DNA of 64,000 nucleotides from Cytospora piceicola (Eukaryota > Ascomycota > Sordariomycetes > Diaporthales > Cytosporaceae), in the NCBI GenBank assembly GCA_023375675.1, contig JALQBC010000050.1:62001-126000 (forward strand), given 5' to 3'. Below the pieces are notes generated by a model, which did no database searches, had not been told where the DNA came from, and worked only from the letters and a program-made list of their open reading frames with translations. A program made the translations under genes and the position numbers. Positions 32,114-43,804 of the stretch are shown piece after piece (within the stretch, counting starts at the first letter, position 1; every line of letters starts with the position of its first letter).

Positions 32114-33709
32114 ATGGATGCTGGAATGACAAGACGACAACTGCTACTCATCATCCTAGTTACGGCAATCACGGTCTTCCTTTACCACCAACTTTACCTT
32201 CCAAGCAATATTGACGTCTCAGAACCAACTGATATGGCTCCAAGCCCTCCATCACCGACCGTCGTGGTCGTAGGTGCCGGTCTGGCCGGGCTTTCGGCCT
32301 CATTCACAGCCTTACGAGCAGGCGCCGCAGTACGACTCCTTGAGCGCGCTGAGAAGCCGGGTGGCAATAGTATCAAGGCATCTTCAGGAATCAACGGGGC
32401 ACCGACACGGTTCCAGAAGGTTCCTGACACAACCTTCTACAGCGACACGGTCCGATCGGCAGGGACGAGACTCGCCAACGCCGACAGTTCATCGGTGAAC
32501 TTCAAGCGCGTCGAGCGGGAGTCACTCATCTCCAAATTGACGGGCTCTTCCGCTTCAGCTGTTGACTTCCTCGTGGAACAGATCGGAGTGGATCTCTCCG
32601 TGGTGGCCCAGCTGGGCGGCCACAGCTTCCCTCGTACCCACCGTGGGGGTGGCAAGCTCCCACCTGGAGCAGCCATCGTCACTGGGCTCCTGGACAAGCT
32701 AAAGCAGGACCCCAACTTTGAGCTGTGGACGGGATGCGAGGTGAAGAAGCTCCTGACCGCGGCTGGTAACCAGAAAAAGGTGACAGGCGTGGAGTACAAC
32801 CAAGCAGGAGAAGCACATACTCTCGACGGTGCGGTAGTTTTCACAACAGGAGGGTTTGCTGGTGACACCTGGGGTATGCTGAAACAGTACCGCCCTGATC
32901 TATCTGGTCTGCCATCAACGAATGATCCAAGACCTGGAACTCACAACATTTTGAAGGACCTGGGCGCCCACCTTGTCGATATGGAAAGCGTGCAGATCCA
33001 TCCGACGGGCTTCATCATACCTTCCGATCCATATGCGAGGGTCAAGTTCCTGGCCGCCGAGATGCTGAGAGGCGAAGGCGGAATTCTACTGCACAAGGGA
33101 AAGCGTTTTGTCAACGAGATGAACACCCGAGAGCATGTCAGCGGTGTCATTATGGGCCTACCACCTACTCCTGCCTCAGAGTCGGGCAAGGACAGTTCCG
33201 AAGCATTGACGCAGTGGGATGTTCAGCTCCTGCTCGATCCTGGTGCTTCTGACGCGGCAGCGTCCCATATCGGGTTCTACTTATGGAAAGGGCTGTTGAC
33301 GAAGAAGAAGGTCAAGGACTTGGACGAGGCAACAAGACAGACCATTCGCGAGTATTCAGAGGTTGTACAGGGGAAACGCAGTGACGACCTTGGTCGGACC
33401 ACTTTTGGATCCTGGAAATTGACTGGCACCGCCGAGGATGAGGAGCAGGAGATCTGCATCGGCCAGGTAACACCTATCACTCACTTCACCATGGGTGGTG
33501 CGGCCATCAATGACAAAGCTCAGATTCTGGTGGCCGAGGCATCTGGCAAGGAGTTCAAGCCGGTCGAGGGCCTCTGGGCGGCTGGTGAGATCACAGGCGG
33601 TTTGCATGGTGACAATCGTTTAGGAGGATCATCTCTTCTGGAATGTGTTGTCTTCGGTAGGACGGCTGGGCAGGAAGCAGCGGTGTATATCAGTGGGACA
33701 AAGAAATAG
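32114..33709 (+). CDS. FAD-dependent fumarate reductase (Osm1/Frd1-like, flavocytochrome c family)
   Basis: A single exon encodes 531 aa. An N-terminal membrane anchor or signal (LLLIILVTAITVFLYHQLYL, residues about 10-29) precedes the FAD-binding Rossmann motif VVVVGAGLAGLSASF and the following ERAEKPGGNSIKASSGINGA. Substrate-domain and catalytic blocks are visible: VQIHPTGFI, LAAEMLRGEGGILL, and near the C-terminus GGLHGDNRLGGSSLLECVVF, which binds FAD and closes the active site. Yeast homologues (Frd1 cytosolic/ER, Osm1 mitochondrial) reduce fumarate to succinate with FADH2 and help oxidative protein folding and redox balance under low oxygen. The hydrophobic N-terminus suggests an ER or mitochondrial location here. 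It converges on the DUF6536 gene with 252 bp between stops. Confidence 0.94.
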   Translation: MDAGMTRRQLLLIILVTAITVFLYHQLYLPSNIDVSEPTDMAPSPPSPTVVVVGAGLAGLSASFTALRAGAAVRLLERAEKPGGNSIKASSGINGAPTRFQKVPDTTFYSDTVRSAGTRLANADSSSVNFKRVERESLISKLTGSSASAVDFLVEQIGVDLSVVAQLGGHSFPRTHRGGGKLPPGAAIVTGLLDKLKQDPNFELWTGCEVKKLLTAAGNQKKVTGVEYNQAGEAHTLDGAVVFTTGGFAGDTWGMLKQYRPDLSGLPSTNDPRPGTHNILKDLGAHLVDMESVQIHPTGFIIPSDPYARVKFLAAEMLRGEGGILLHKGKRFVNEMNTREHVSGVIMGLPPTPASESGKDSSEALTQWDVQLLLDPGASDAAASHIGFYLWKGLLTKKKVKDLDEATRQTIREYSEVVQGKRSDDLGRTTFGSWKLTGTAEDEEQEICIGQVTPITHFTMGGAAINDKAQILVAEASGKEFKPVEGLWAAGEITGGLHGDNRLGGSSLLECVVFGRTAGQEAAVYISGTKK

Positions 33710-33961
33710 AATCCCGGATTATAATGGCGTGCCTCTTATCAGATCCCCAGGAGGCACAAGGAAGAGGATACATGTACGATAGAAGAATAGGCTACTCGAT
33801 ATCCTTAGGAACTTCACCCCGAAGGCTGCTATATATCGATACCAAGAAAACCTTTTAAACCAAATATTCTCATATAGACGACTGTATGTAGTCAGGCTGT
33901 ATGGATCTAATCTAATTGTTTTTGGTGTTTACCCTTCCCTTGAACTGAACAAGACGAGACT

Positions 33962-36458
33962 TCATCGATACAGCATGTGGCTAGGCAGCTTTATTTCCTC
34001 ATCTGGAGCGGTCGTGAAAGTACAATGACCAACCCCATCGCGTACCTTGACGACACCCCATCGTACAGGCAAGGTATACCCCTCTTTTCTATCTTCGGGA
34101 AGAGTATGACACGCAGCACTGATTGCCATACTATTTGTTGAAACCATCCTCATCGTACCATCGTACTTGCGGAAACTGATAAGTATGATAATGAGAACAT
34201 GGAAAAGCCCGAAGAGCAATGCTGAGGACCCGAATCTCCGTTAGTCTCGACATCATGGCCCTATTCAATACTAAGTAGCCGGAGGACTCACAGAAGAAGA
34301 TCGCAATGGGGCTATACCCACAAGTCGAGAATGAGTTAGTCAGATCAAGCGAACCGTCCGCTTTCAATGCCGTTATTCGCGCAAGAAACAAGCTTTGTGA
34401 GATCATCCAGTGCATAAACCCAGACAATACATAGGAAGGAATTCCGTAACGTAGCGGTAGTGAAATGAAGTAACTCCCCCGTTGTATGCCGATGGGCTCC
34501 GAGACACGCAATGGCTTTCTTCTCTTCTCCTTGTACATGTGGCTAAACTCACGCTGGACCAGGAATGTAGTCATCATCGCGTTGTAGAATATGTACATGA
34601 TGGACATGACGAATTGTGGCAAGTTAGCCAGGAGCACGTTGACCATCAGACCCCCAGGATCCTGTCGTGGGAGGCCGATGACGAGGTACGTGTAGGGTTG
34701 TAGTTGGCCAAATCCCATTGACCAGAAACTGGGAATGCTGACGGAAAAGCCGAGATGCCGCAGGTTTTCGAAGGATCGAGAAAACAGAACTACCACGACG
34801 ACCTCGATCAACAAACATCTATAGAATAGTCAGCCAACCATATCGATCTGCATTCCAGTAGCTCCGGTTAACATGATGTTCGGCGTACATTGTTAGCAAG
34901 ATTATCCACCGTCGCATACTCGCGGCCTCCCTCCATCGCCTTGGCTGAGAGACCCACGGTCGAGGTTCACGAAGCGGATCTGGCCACTGTTTCACAAGGC
35001 GGTTCTTCCAGGTCCTTCGGGTTAGGAAATCATATCTGGTCGCGAGACACATGTTCTTGGATTTGGGATTGGGATGCCTCATAAATGAGGCGATGGCGTC
35101 TCCGAGAGTGTATAGTGGCTGCTTTTGGTGGTCATTCTTGGCAGGTTCTTGCCACTTTCTCATGATCCATACCCAAAGCATCACGGAAGCTTTGATGAAG
35201 TTGAAACCACAGACAATCCACATGATCCAAGGTGAGTACTGGAAGCGACATTTGCTCGAGGTGAGAGCGGGCTGCTGTACCAGACAGTGGTCCACCTCAT
35301 AATGGGGTTTTCCAATGTACCAAACCGTGACTTGGTCAGCTGGTGCTTGTAGGACAAAATGCACGGTGCCATTTTCCACGGCCCACATGTTCTTTGCCCA
35401 GTCATCAGACCGCGGCATAATGCCGACATATAACAGCAAGCTGTCTGTCGGTGGCGTCTGGATACTTTCGTTCTTGACGAATACTAGCACGTTACCTTCA
35501 GGAGCGAAGTAGTCGTTGTAGAGATCGAAGCATTCAGTGACGTTCTTGTGCAAGTAATCCCCAGCGGCGGCAGCCTTTTGCATCTCGGTAATGATATTCG
35601 TATAGTCCCATCCTGTGGGATTGACACGGTGTTCATCCCACCCCGGATCGTCCCGACGATTGTCCTCAGCCGTTGCAAGGCTCCAGCTTGAGCCGTTGAT
35701 AAACGAGTCTTTGACGACAGCCACGGTGTAGTCGAAGGAAGTGAGGGACTGGAACACAGCAGAGTTGTATCTTCAAATGTTGTCACAGACAATGTCAGCG
35801 ATACTTGGCACGTAGACTTTTGCAACGCCGGCTGCGAGGGCCAAATGGACTGGGAGGACTGCATGTAATGAACTTACAAAAAGTGAATAGGCAAAGAACT
35901 CACACCCAGAATAATCCATGCAAGCTTCCTTGACTTGCTGATGTACTTCAAGTTCCGGAAGCTGGATACGCCAATATCCATCCACTCGTTGTTCTCGTGG
36001 GCTTGGTCGACATTAGCTCTTGTGGGTGCCATCTGGAGCTGCATGCAGAAGTTCGAAGCAGAGAGCATGCCAGTTGAGAGGATATTTATCAGGAGATGAG
36101 CCCACAAGTCAATGTTTTTCACAGTGGTACAGTCGCCTTCATAAATCAGACCGACTCCGTTGACACTTTCGTACCGCGATATCGCAACAATGGTCAATAC
36201 CATGTTGAGGACGAAGATGACATATATGATACTGATCTGGATCATCAACGCCCGACTCCGTCTCGAAGACCAGATGTGCCATTTGGTAGAGCTCCCATCT
36301 TCTTTAACCTGCGGGAGCCATTGGCCTAACCCGTTTTTGCCGCCCGTAGATGCAAAGCGAGCGGCCCTGAAGTCGGTGTCTGTTTTATCCGTCAATTTGG
36401 ATTGAAGCAAAGCGCTGTTCGGTGGAGGCAACTCTTCATCCTTGTCGTGACCAGTCAT
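33962..36458 (-). CDS. DUF6536-family multispanning membrane protein
   Basis: Four exons: 36458-35878, 35770-34889, 34818-34292, 34221-33962; introns 107, 70 and 70 bp. The product is 749 aa. The N-terminal region holds the DUF6536 domain: RRSRALMIQISIIYVIFVLN helix, DLWAHLLINILSTGMLSASN with FCMQL, and the PTRANVDQAH-like amphipathic segment, ending in SSLPIHFLYNSAVFQSL. A large extracytoplasmic loop follows, then WIMWIVCGFNFIKASVMLWV and at least four more helices. The tail has the family's SLLFGLFHVLIIILISFRK and SMAISAACH. The N-terminus is placed at the first ATG; reading is open upstream to a GTG at 36539 without ATG, so a further short exon is possible. Function unknown; common and multicopy in Pezizomycotina. 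Confidence 0.88.
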
Positions 36459-37888
36459 GTATGCCAGTATGTCGAAGGCAGAAATTTGGCTCTCGAATGG
36501 TAGTATCCTCAGATACCCGTGGACGTAAACTTCGGACACAAAAAAGTGGAAAGAAAACCGCAGTAGGCTAGAACCTTCGGAGTTTATAAGTGACGGTTTG
36601 TAGTGAAGTAGATTTGCAGCGACACATAATTATAAAAGATGGACATATTCGTCACTGTTCGGCCGGGCGCAGTTCGATGTCTACAGCATGGACCATTGGG
36701 GAATCTAGATGGTATGGCCGCCCATATGTGGCCAGAGCTGAAAGAGGATCATGCATAGACACTTTACGTGAAGTAGACTCGTCAGCGTTGAAACGAGCTT
36801 GATAATAATAATCACAGCCCCCAAAGAAGGGTGGTATTTATTACGCCGTAGCTCTACTGTCAGAGACAAACATATCCCCCGACGTTACAACAATCTGGAT
36901 CTGAGACCTTTGCCTCCTCTTTGCATGATTACTAAGTAGTCAGTACAGTAACGTGATGCAGAAGACTTGGAATAGCGAGAAATCTGCAACAAATACAGAT
37001 GATCTGACAGTGGTCTCAGACATAGGTCTCAGGGGCGAGAACTGATATTTTTGGAGACAAGGCTCTCATTGCTCCCTCTTCATCTGGTCAATACCTCCAA
37101 GCTCTGTCCTCCGCTTTCTGATTTAGTAAGTACGGGTATGATAAACTTTTGTTATACGCAGATGTACCGAAGGAATCCCATTCATGTCAATCCACTTTCG
37201 CATACTTGGTAGGCGTATCCATCATGCTAATCATCAAATAAATCTGGGCTTCAATACCCTACGGTATAGTCAATCTGTTTCAACCAGAGGAGCTAAGAAC
37301 TAAAAGACTCGAGGGTTCGTATTCAAAACCTCACTATTCAATAAGAATTGAGCCTCGTGAGGTAATTGCAGTAGCCTGCAGCAGCTCTTTTTCTCAGTTA
37401 CAAGTCGGGCTTGGTATCGGCACAAGGGGCGTTGCTGTTCCGCATAGATCCGTGTAGGTTTGCTTGCTTTTCCAGCATTCATAGATTGCGGCGTGGGTCT
37501 GTTCCGTTCGAGTACCAACCATTAATGTAATCTTATTCATTCAGCCACCCAAAGAACAATTTGTGCTATGGGATACAGTTGGTAATCTGGGTGAGAATTT
37601 CGTGGGGTTTAAATGTTGGTGTTAGGGCAACCGTTGTCTTGAAACAACATACTTACATGCAAACAAGTTCACTACTACATATACAAGTCGCTGCAACATC
37701 TTCAGGGGCTCAGAATCCAGACTGCCGAAACTCAAAGTCAGCCGCGACGGATTTCACTTCCTTTTCGACCTCGTCCGTCATCGATAGCATACGAAGTCGT
37801 TTGCGCTAGTTACTCAAGTGATAGTTGTGCGAACCACTATCTTAATTTCATATAGCCCCAGGCCGAGTGCTGATAGAGCGTTGGCCGA
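36459..37888. other. 1.4-kb gene-poor stretch
   Basis: No supported gene. The base composition is moderately AT-rich around 36830-37300. Confidence 0.45.
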
Positions 37889-38594
37889 CATGAGAATATT
37901 GAAGCATTTGAGCCAGAGTACAAAGACCCCAACAACGAGCCCGGGAAGTTCTTCGAAACAATGACTAGAGCGCTAGACGCCGAAGACGAGCACTTCGTCG
38001 GCATTTTGTACAGTCATGGACCTCGCTCCAACGGTTACTGGACCTTGCCGGACTCCTTGACAAAATTCCGGTGACACCATACACGAAGAACTTGAGATCT
38101 CGCGTCTTCGCGGCCGCAGCTGGAGGAAATACCTGGAGACTGGCTCAAAGTTCGAAGCAGCTTCGATGTCTCACATACACTTGGCAGACTTGTGGCAGCT
38201 GGAGGCTTCGAGAATTGAGGCGCAGAAGCCCTCAGGCGAGGAGACTGAATGATCACATTTATGCCGGTACCATGAGAAAGGGGCCGCAGGAATGGGAGCC
38301 TTCAACTATGAAATGAGACTTAGAAGACACTAATGATCTAGGCGATCTAAGCTCGAGGTGCTGCGGATTTGCTCCAGTGCTAGGAATAACACAGCAAGGA
38401 GGTTGGAGTCGTCGGCCTTACAAGCGAGTTTCTGATCACTGTTCAAGGCGATGCAAACATTTACGCTCAGGACGAGTTTGAAAATCCGAATTCCTGGACC
38501 AAGTGCATTGGGAGGCCGGAAAGGACACCTGAGGGTGGCGGCGGCAGTACCTCGTTGGAAGGGTCCCGTCTACCTGCTGCGCTACCGTGAGACA
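37889..38594 (+). pseudogene. Unassigned gene relic in several frames
   Basis: Three protein-like plus-strand pieces lie in order. The first, from about 37892, reads ENIEAFEPEYKDPNNEPGKF and then LDAEDEHFVGILYSHGPRSN and YWTLPDSLTKF; it stops at 38074. The second, in another frame from about 38067, reads SGDTIHEELEISRLRGRSWR to a stop at about 38250. The third, in the first frame from about 38408, reads VVGLTSEFLITVQGDANIYA then DEFENPNSWTKC. The frame changes and stops suggest a broken gene. I do not recognise the family. Splicing could join the pieces, but I found no convincing site pair. Confidence 0.35.
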
Positions 38595-39017
38595 CAACAG
38601 TAGTCTCCGTGCAGAAGTGGAAGATATCCAACGCCGATGGCATCTGTAAAGTATATGCCATGAGATTGAAAAATCATTGTGGTCCCAAACTTACATCTCC
38701 CAGGACACTGATCTCAGGAAACTTTGGCAGCCCTTAGTCTTACGTTTCCACGCGTGATTTCGCCCTCTTTCAAGCATATTAATATCAGGAGTAAGCCTTA
38801 AATTATAGATGGGGAAAAACTCCATCCCTGCTCTACAGGGAGTCTGGAACCGTTGCCGGCTCGAAAAGCAACTGGAGGTACACTTCGATCTGACCCCGAG
38901 CCAATGAAGACAACGAGGGGCCTAAGGACGGACACCATCATGAGATCCTTCATGCTGGTCCATGAAACATCTACTACTCTCGAACCTGGTATCTCTCTTT
39001 CTGCACTGCTCCCGAGT
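38595..39017. other. Intergenic
   Basis: Nothing recognised. Confidence 0.4.
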
Positions 39018-39920
39018 TCAGATTTGGCGTGTCGGCATCTCATGCAGGCCTGGGACGCCGTCCAATTCCTGCGCCGCAGGGTAACCACCTTCTCCTTCCG
39101 TCACCGGCGACACTTTCTGCTGCATTGCCTGCGGTTTATTGTTCCCCAGGTGCCTCTGCTCATGCATCCCCACAGCCCAAGAGGCATTGGCTTTCCTCTC
39201 TTTGCGCCTCCGCTGAAGACGCTGGCGTATGAAGACCGCAGCGGCGCCGATGCAGATACCCGATATCGTCGTCCCTACTCCTATTCCAGCTTGTGCGCCA
39301 GCCGATAGGCCGCTTGACTGCCTCGGGGGCATTGTAGGTGTCGTGGAGGAGAGTATTCCGGTACTACTCGGAGTGACCGACGTCAAAGTTGTTGTTGAAG
39401 ATGTGTTGGTGATAACTGAAGTCGTCGATATCGCAGTCGACGTCGAAGATTTGCTGCTATCCCTCAAGACGGTCGAAACCGACACCGGTAAAGTATTGGC
39501 CGTATATCCCGGGCCAACCGTCGTCGCAGCGCGCTGGGTAATATCGAAGGCCCATCCAGGACTGTTGGCTCCAACTTTTGGGTCAAAATTTGACGCGTCC
39601 GGCATAAGGTTAAACCAGCACGGTGTATCGGCGCCAGTCCAGTTGAGCTTAACCGTTGCGGTGCTATTGAAGCTGCTGACTTGCTGCTGAAACTTGTTCT
39701 CGACACCGCCATCCGCCGTTTGGCACCATACCTTCAGGTACGGTGCGGTAAAGTTGGATATGTAGTCGACCAGTACGTTGTCATTGTAGTGCAGCGTCAG
39801 GCCTTCCGTTGGGAAGATGATTCCAGTTCCGTCCTGTGCTATTTTAATTGTATATACGGCGCAGGATAGGCGCAAGAGGAGGACCAAAGTAGTGGTTTGG
39901 TGATGGACTGAGTAAGGCAT
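39018..39920 (-). CDS. Single-pass Ser/Thr-rich surface protein (wall-sensor/Mid2-like layout)
   Basis: A single exon encodes 300 aa from the ATG at 39920 (MPYSVHHQTTTLVLLLRLSC), which gives a signal peptide; an open frame continues upstream without a better start. The mature extracellular part begins YTIKIAQDGTGIIFPTEGLT and looks like a small beta-rich, N-glycosylated domain (NFT, NST, NWT sites) ending near DITQRAATT. About 90 Ser/Thr-rich residues follow, then a membrane helix in GAQAGIGVGTTISGICIGAA and a stop-transfer RQRLQRRRKERK. The cytoplasmic tail is about 60 residues. The layout matches fungal wall-stress sensors and many unnamed membrane mucins. No WSC domain is visible, so assignment stops at topology. 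Confidence 0.78.
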   Translation of the reverse strand: MPYSVHHQTTTLVLLLRLSCAVYTIKIAQDGTGIIFPTEGLTLHYNDNVLVDYISNFTAPYLKVWCQTADGGVENKFQQQVSSFNSTATVKLNWTGADTPCWFNLMPDASNFDPKVGANSPGWAFDITQRAATTVGPGYTANTLPVSVSTVLRDSSKSSTSTAISTTSVITNTSSTTTLTSVTPSSTGILSSTTPTMPPRQSSGLSAGAQAGIGVGTTISGICIGAAAVFIRQRLQRRRKERKANASWAVGMHEQRHLGNNKPQAMQQKVSPVTEGEGGYPAAQELDGVPGLHEMPTRQI

Positions 39921-40493
39921 CTTGTTTGATGTCTCCGTCGTTACTACTCCACGGCGCACCAGGCCGGAAAAGAAAGCGATGAGAAAGCAATTCCGTACAG
40001 CCATCCTGGGGGCCTTCTTCTTATCACGAAAATCTTGTATCGAACAAGGCAACAGGGGCGCGTATTTGGGGGCTTGCATGAGCTGAAACTGGATCGCTCT
40101 GAATAACCACCAATAGAGGCTTACACACTCATCTTGTGTTGTTACACGAGGGCATCGATTGTTTGGGCCAGGTGTGTATATCCACGGCGTAATGTATGGC
40201 GAGGTGACTAGCAAGCCTGGGGCGTAGGGTAATGGGGATACATTGGTCTTTATGAGTTTGATACAAGGATGTAACAACTGGCACCTGACAGCAACCTTTC
40301 ATGTTGACCAGCCAACAATTGCATGGCAAAAATTGCATTACAACCCTTAAGATGAAATATCAGGTGGACCCCTATGCCTAGGCACACCGCCCCATCGTAT
40401 GTAAGTTGGCGTCCTTCACTTAATCGGTTATTAGTGGGACGCATATTTCCTCCAAGAAAACATCGGTTTCCTCTGTCTGTAGGTGCAAGCAGA
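39921..40493. other. Intergenic
   Basis: Promoter of the surface-protein gene and 3' flank of phosphoketolase; nothing else seen. Confidence 0.45.
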
Positions 40494-43213
40494 TCACATC
40501 TTCGGCACCTCGTACATATCCTCCAAGTCTATGAACTTGTCAGCACTGTGCTTTCTGGTGTTTGTCGATCAGACCCTTACCTTGTCCACTCTGGTAGATA
40601 TAATCCGTTGTCTCCTGGACTTTGTCCTCGATCTTCTTCAAAGCCTGATCCAAGCCCTTTCTGACAGAATCGTTGCGCTCAGCTGCTGCATGCAGCGCCG
40701 TCTTTGCCAAATCGTATCTGCTCACGCCGTTAAGGAGCATCATGTGGAACGGTGTCGTCGTGGATCCCTCCTCTCGGTATCCATTCACCACCATGCGATG
40801 TAACCCGGGCCGACCAAACAACAACCCCTGGAGCTCGGCTGGATAACCATGGTAATTAAAGACGACCGTCCTGTCATCGGTGAATATTTCTGTAAATTGC
40901 TGGCGACTCATTGCATGCGGGTGTACCATTTCGGCATGTACAACCATTAGATCCGAAATATTGACAGTCCGAACTCTCAATGCTGGTACCAGGTCCGTCA
41001 GAAGCTCCACAGCCTTGATGACCTCAAAAGTGAGCTCAACTCCGATACCGACCAAGACAACATCTGGGTCCTCTCCACTGTAGGTGGAGGCAAATTTCCA
41101 GATTCCAGCACCATTGTTGCAGTGCTCGGCAGCCTCCTCGACTGACAGATAGGTGGGGGTTGGTTGCTTGGAACCGACGACCAGATTGACGTAGTTCTTG
41201 GACTGCAGGCAATGATGAATAGTGCTCAAGAAACAGTTGGCATCAGGTGGAAGGTAGACTCTGGCAGAGGTTGCTTTGAGATTGAGGACTGCCCCAATGA
41301 AGGAAGGGTTTTGGTGGGAGAAGCCGTTATGCTCCTGTCTAGCCCATGTGCTCGTCTCGATGTAGTTGATAGACGGGATGTCGGCTCTCCACTCAATCTC
41401 CCGGCTGATTTTTGCGAATTTGGCATACTGTACCACCATGGTATGGACGATACCAAGGAACGATTCGTAGCTCGGGAAGACGCCAACTCTACCGGTCAGC
41501 GTATAGCCTTGCAGGAAGCCCTGGCAACAGTGCTCCGAAAGCAGTTCGATAATACGACCGCCCGCAGCCCGTGAATATTGATCCCATTGGAAGTTGCGGC
41601 CCGTTAGATCTAACACGGCATCAAGCTTGTTGCTCTCGAGCTCGTCAGGGGAGAACATCCGGAAGCGCTTCGGATTTTCCTTGATAACCATCTTGAGGAG
41701 CTCGCCTGTGGTCTTCATGCAGCTTTCTTCCTGTCCTTTGTAATGGCCCAGAGGTTTCCAATCAGGTAAGTTGAGGCCCACCACAGGATTGTAACTGTCC
41801 CTGATTTGGCCAAGTTTCTTGTTGTCATCCTTTGGCAGAATGCTCAGAATTTTGTCATTGGGACGACCATCATTCTCTAGTAGATCCGAGATCCCGTAGC
41901 TTGAAAGCCACTGATCCAGGATCTTAAGATGCCCTTTATCTTTATTTGCCTTTGGGAGGGGCACCTGATGGGAGTGGAATGAGCCCTCCACAATCTGCCC
42001 ATCTACCTTCTTCGGGCCAGTCCAACCCTAAAACAAGTTAGTCAACCCATAATGGAGGAGGACACATCAGGCTAACGTACCTTGGGTGTACGAAGGACGA
42101 TCATCGGCCAACGTGGCTTCACAATCGGCTCTCCTGAACGTGCTGCGTCTTGGATCTTCCGAATCTCAGAAAGGGCCCATTCCAGCGTGCTCGACAGCAA
42201 TGTGTCCATATTGTCGATATTCTCTACCACGGCGACCTGATATCCATAACCAGAGAAGAGACAGATCAGCTCCTTGTCATCCATGCATCCAAAGATGGTG
42301 CGCTCGCTGATCTTGAACCCATTGACATGCAGGATCGGTAGTACCGCACCAGATTCTTGAGGGTCAAGGTATTTGATGGCATGCCAGGCACTGGATCTAT
42401 ATCAGCGGTCCCAAAGTCGTACTATACTCGCATGTCTTCACTTACGCTGCTGTTGGACCCGTTTCAGCCTCGCCATCTCCAACCACGCACGTCACCACAA
42501 GATCAGGATTGTCCATCACAGCTCCAAATGCGACGGCCAGAGCATAGCCCAACTCTCCACCCTCATGGATCATTCCAGGCGTCTGCGGGTTGATGTGGCT
42601 GCACAAGATAAGTCAGCAACGAAACTTTCCTGCTTTACACCATTGCTTGCTAATGAACAAGGCAAGGTGCATTTACCTCGGATGACCTCCAGGGACAGAG
42701 AACTTGGAGATGAGATTATGGAGGCCCTTGTTGTTGCGATCGTACAACCCGGGGTAAAACCTTTCCATGGAACCCTCGAGCCACAGGGAAGCAAGAGCTG
42801 CAGGGGCTCCATGGCCTGGGCCTACGACGAACATCATGCGCAAGGTGCCTTCGTGCTTTCGCAGAAGGTTGCACAAGTGAGACCACACGATGATCAAGCC
42901 AGGACAGGTTCCCCAGTGGCCAAGCAGGCGAGGCTTGACATGCTTCAGCTCCAAGGGAGACTGGAGGCGGACGTTGTCTTTGAGAAAGATCATCGCTGAA
43001 GGGCCCCGTCAGTGAACATCGAAGCCCAGCCAGCTCTTACAACAACTTACCTGCAGCTATGTAGCACGCAGCATATTGGAAATCTCGGAGAGACTCCCGG
43101 ACGTCATCTGGCAGGCTCTCTATGTCAGGCCGAGCTTGGAGCTCTGCAGCCTGGTCGGGGAGGTGAGAGGGGAGTGGAGGTGGGTTTGCCTCGTCAATCT
43201 GCTCGTGCGGCAT
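40494..43213 (-). CDS. Xylulose-5-phosphate/fructose-6-phosphate phosphoketolase
   Basis: Six exons: 43213-43051, 42995-42677, 42598-42446, 42396-42081, 42027-40581, 40528-40494. Introns are 49-78 bp. The product is 810 aa, the normal length. Both phosphoketolase signatures are present: EGGELGY at residues 173-179, and [19 protein letters not shown] at 186-204, the latter binding thiamine diphosphate. Other landmarks are [36 protein letters not shown] and a C-terminal FNYHGYP. It cleaves xylulose-5-P (or fructose-6-P) with phosphate to acetyl-P plus glyceraldehyde-3-P (or erythrose-4-P), in the cytosol, opening a route to acetate and acetyl-CoA. The start at 43213 ([20 protein letters not shown]) matches the family; the ATG at 43285 is rejected. 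The last exon codes only 11 residues; its acceptor is set by a CTGAC branch 11 bp upstream. Confidence 0.96.
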
Positions 43214-43804
43214 ACTGGCGTTGATAACAGGGTCAAGAGGTTTGTGTGTAATCAGACAGAAGAATGTCGGATGGTAGGCGGGCACTCAGATGGAATGGAA
43301 GCTATCAAGGTCCCAAAACTTTGATCGATATGAGGTACCCGGGTATGTAAATACAGGCTTTTCTGAAAGTGACGATGAATAGCATGTGAGACACACTTAC
43401 TATATCTAGTCGTCTTGCATGTACATATGAGGTCATCTTGACGGACGGTTCACGTGTGAATCCCGATTGCGCCTCCCCTTTCACTACTAAGCTATTTCCC
43501 CTGAGTACTAACGAACCTTAGAAAATGCTGGCAAGGAAGGCGAGTAGATTGGATAAGACGATACTTGGGCAGAAACAGGGGATTTTCGCAGAGTTCACCA
43601 GATGGGCGTCACGTCGCCTTTTTTCTGCTGGTGGGTGAATATGGAGGTAGTGTGCCGGCTTGAGAAGCCCAGCTTCGAGTAGAGCCGGGAGTTCTCGAAG
43701 GCAACTAGGTGGGTGATAGAAGGCCAAGGATTTGGAAGTTGGTACCAAAATTTGACATATTAGTTGGCTTATTGGCCTGTATTCTTTCGACTATGACAGG
43801 CCAA
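43214..43804. other. Intergenic between phosphoketolase and DUF3500 genes
   Basis: 591 bp containing the phosphoketolase promoter; nothing else recognised. Confidence 0.45.

Noticed and set aside
33962..36458. Reading the DUF6536 exons as separate genes
   Set aside because: Each boundary carries matched splice sites and the family motifs run across them in order.
40528..40580. Earlier acceptors (at about 40537 or 40546) for the last phosphoketolase intron
   Set aside because: They give introns of 45 bp or less with no room for a branch site, or a frame ending early; the acceptor at 40529 gives a family-like C-terminus.
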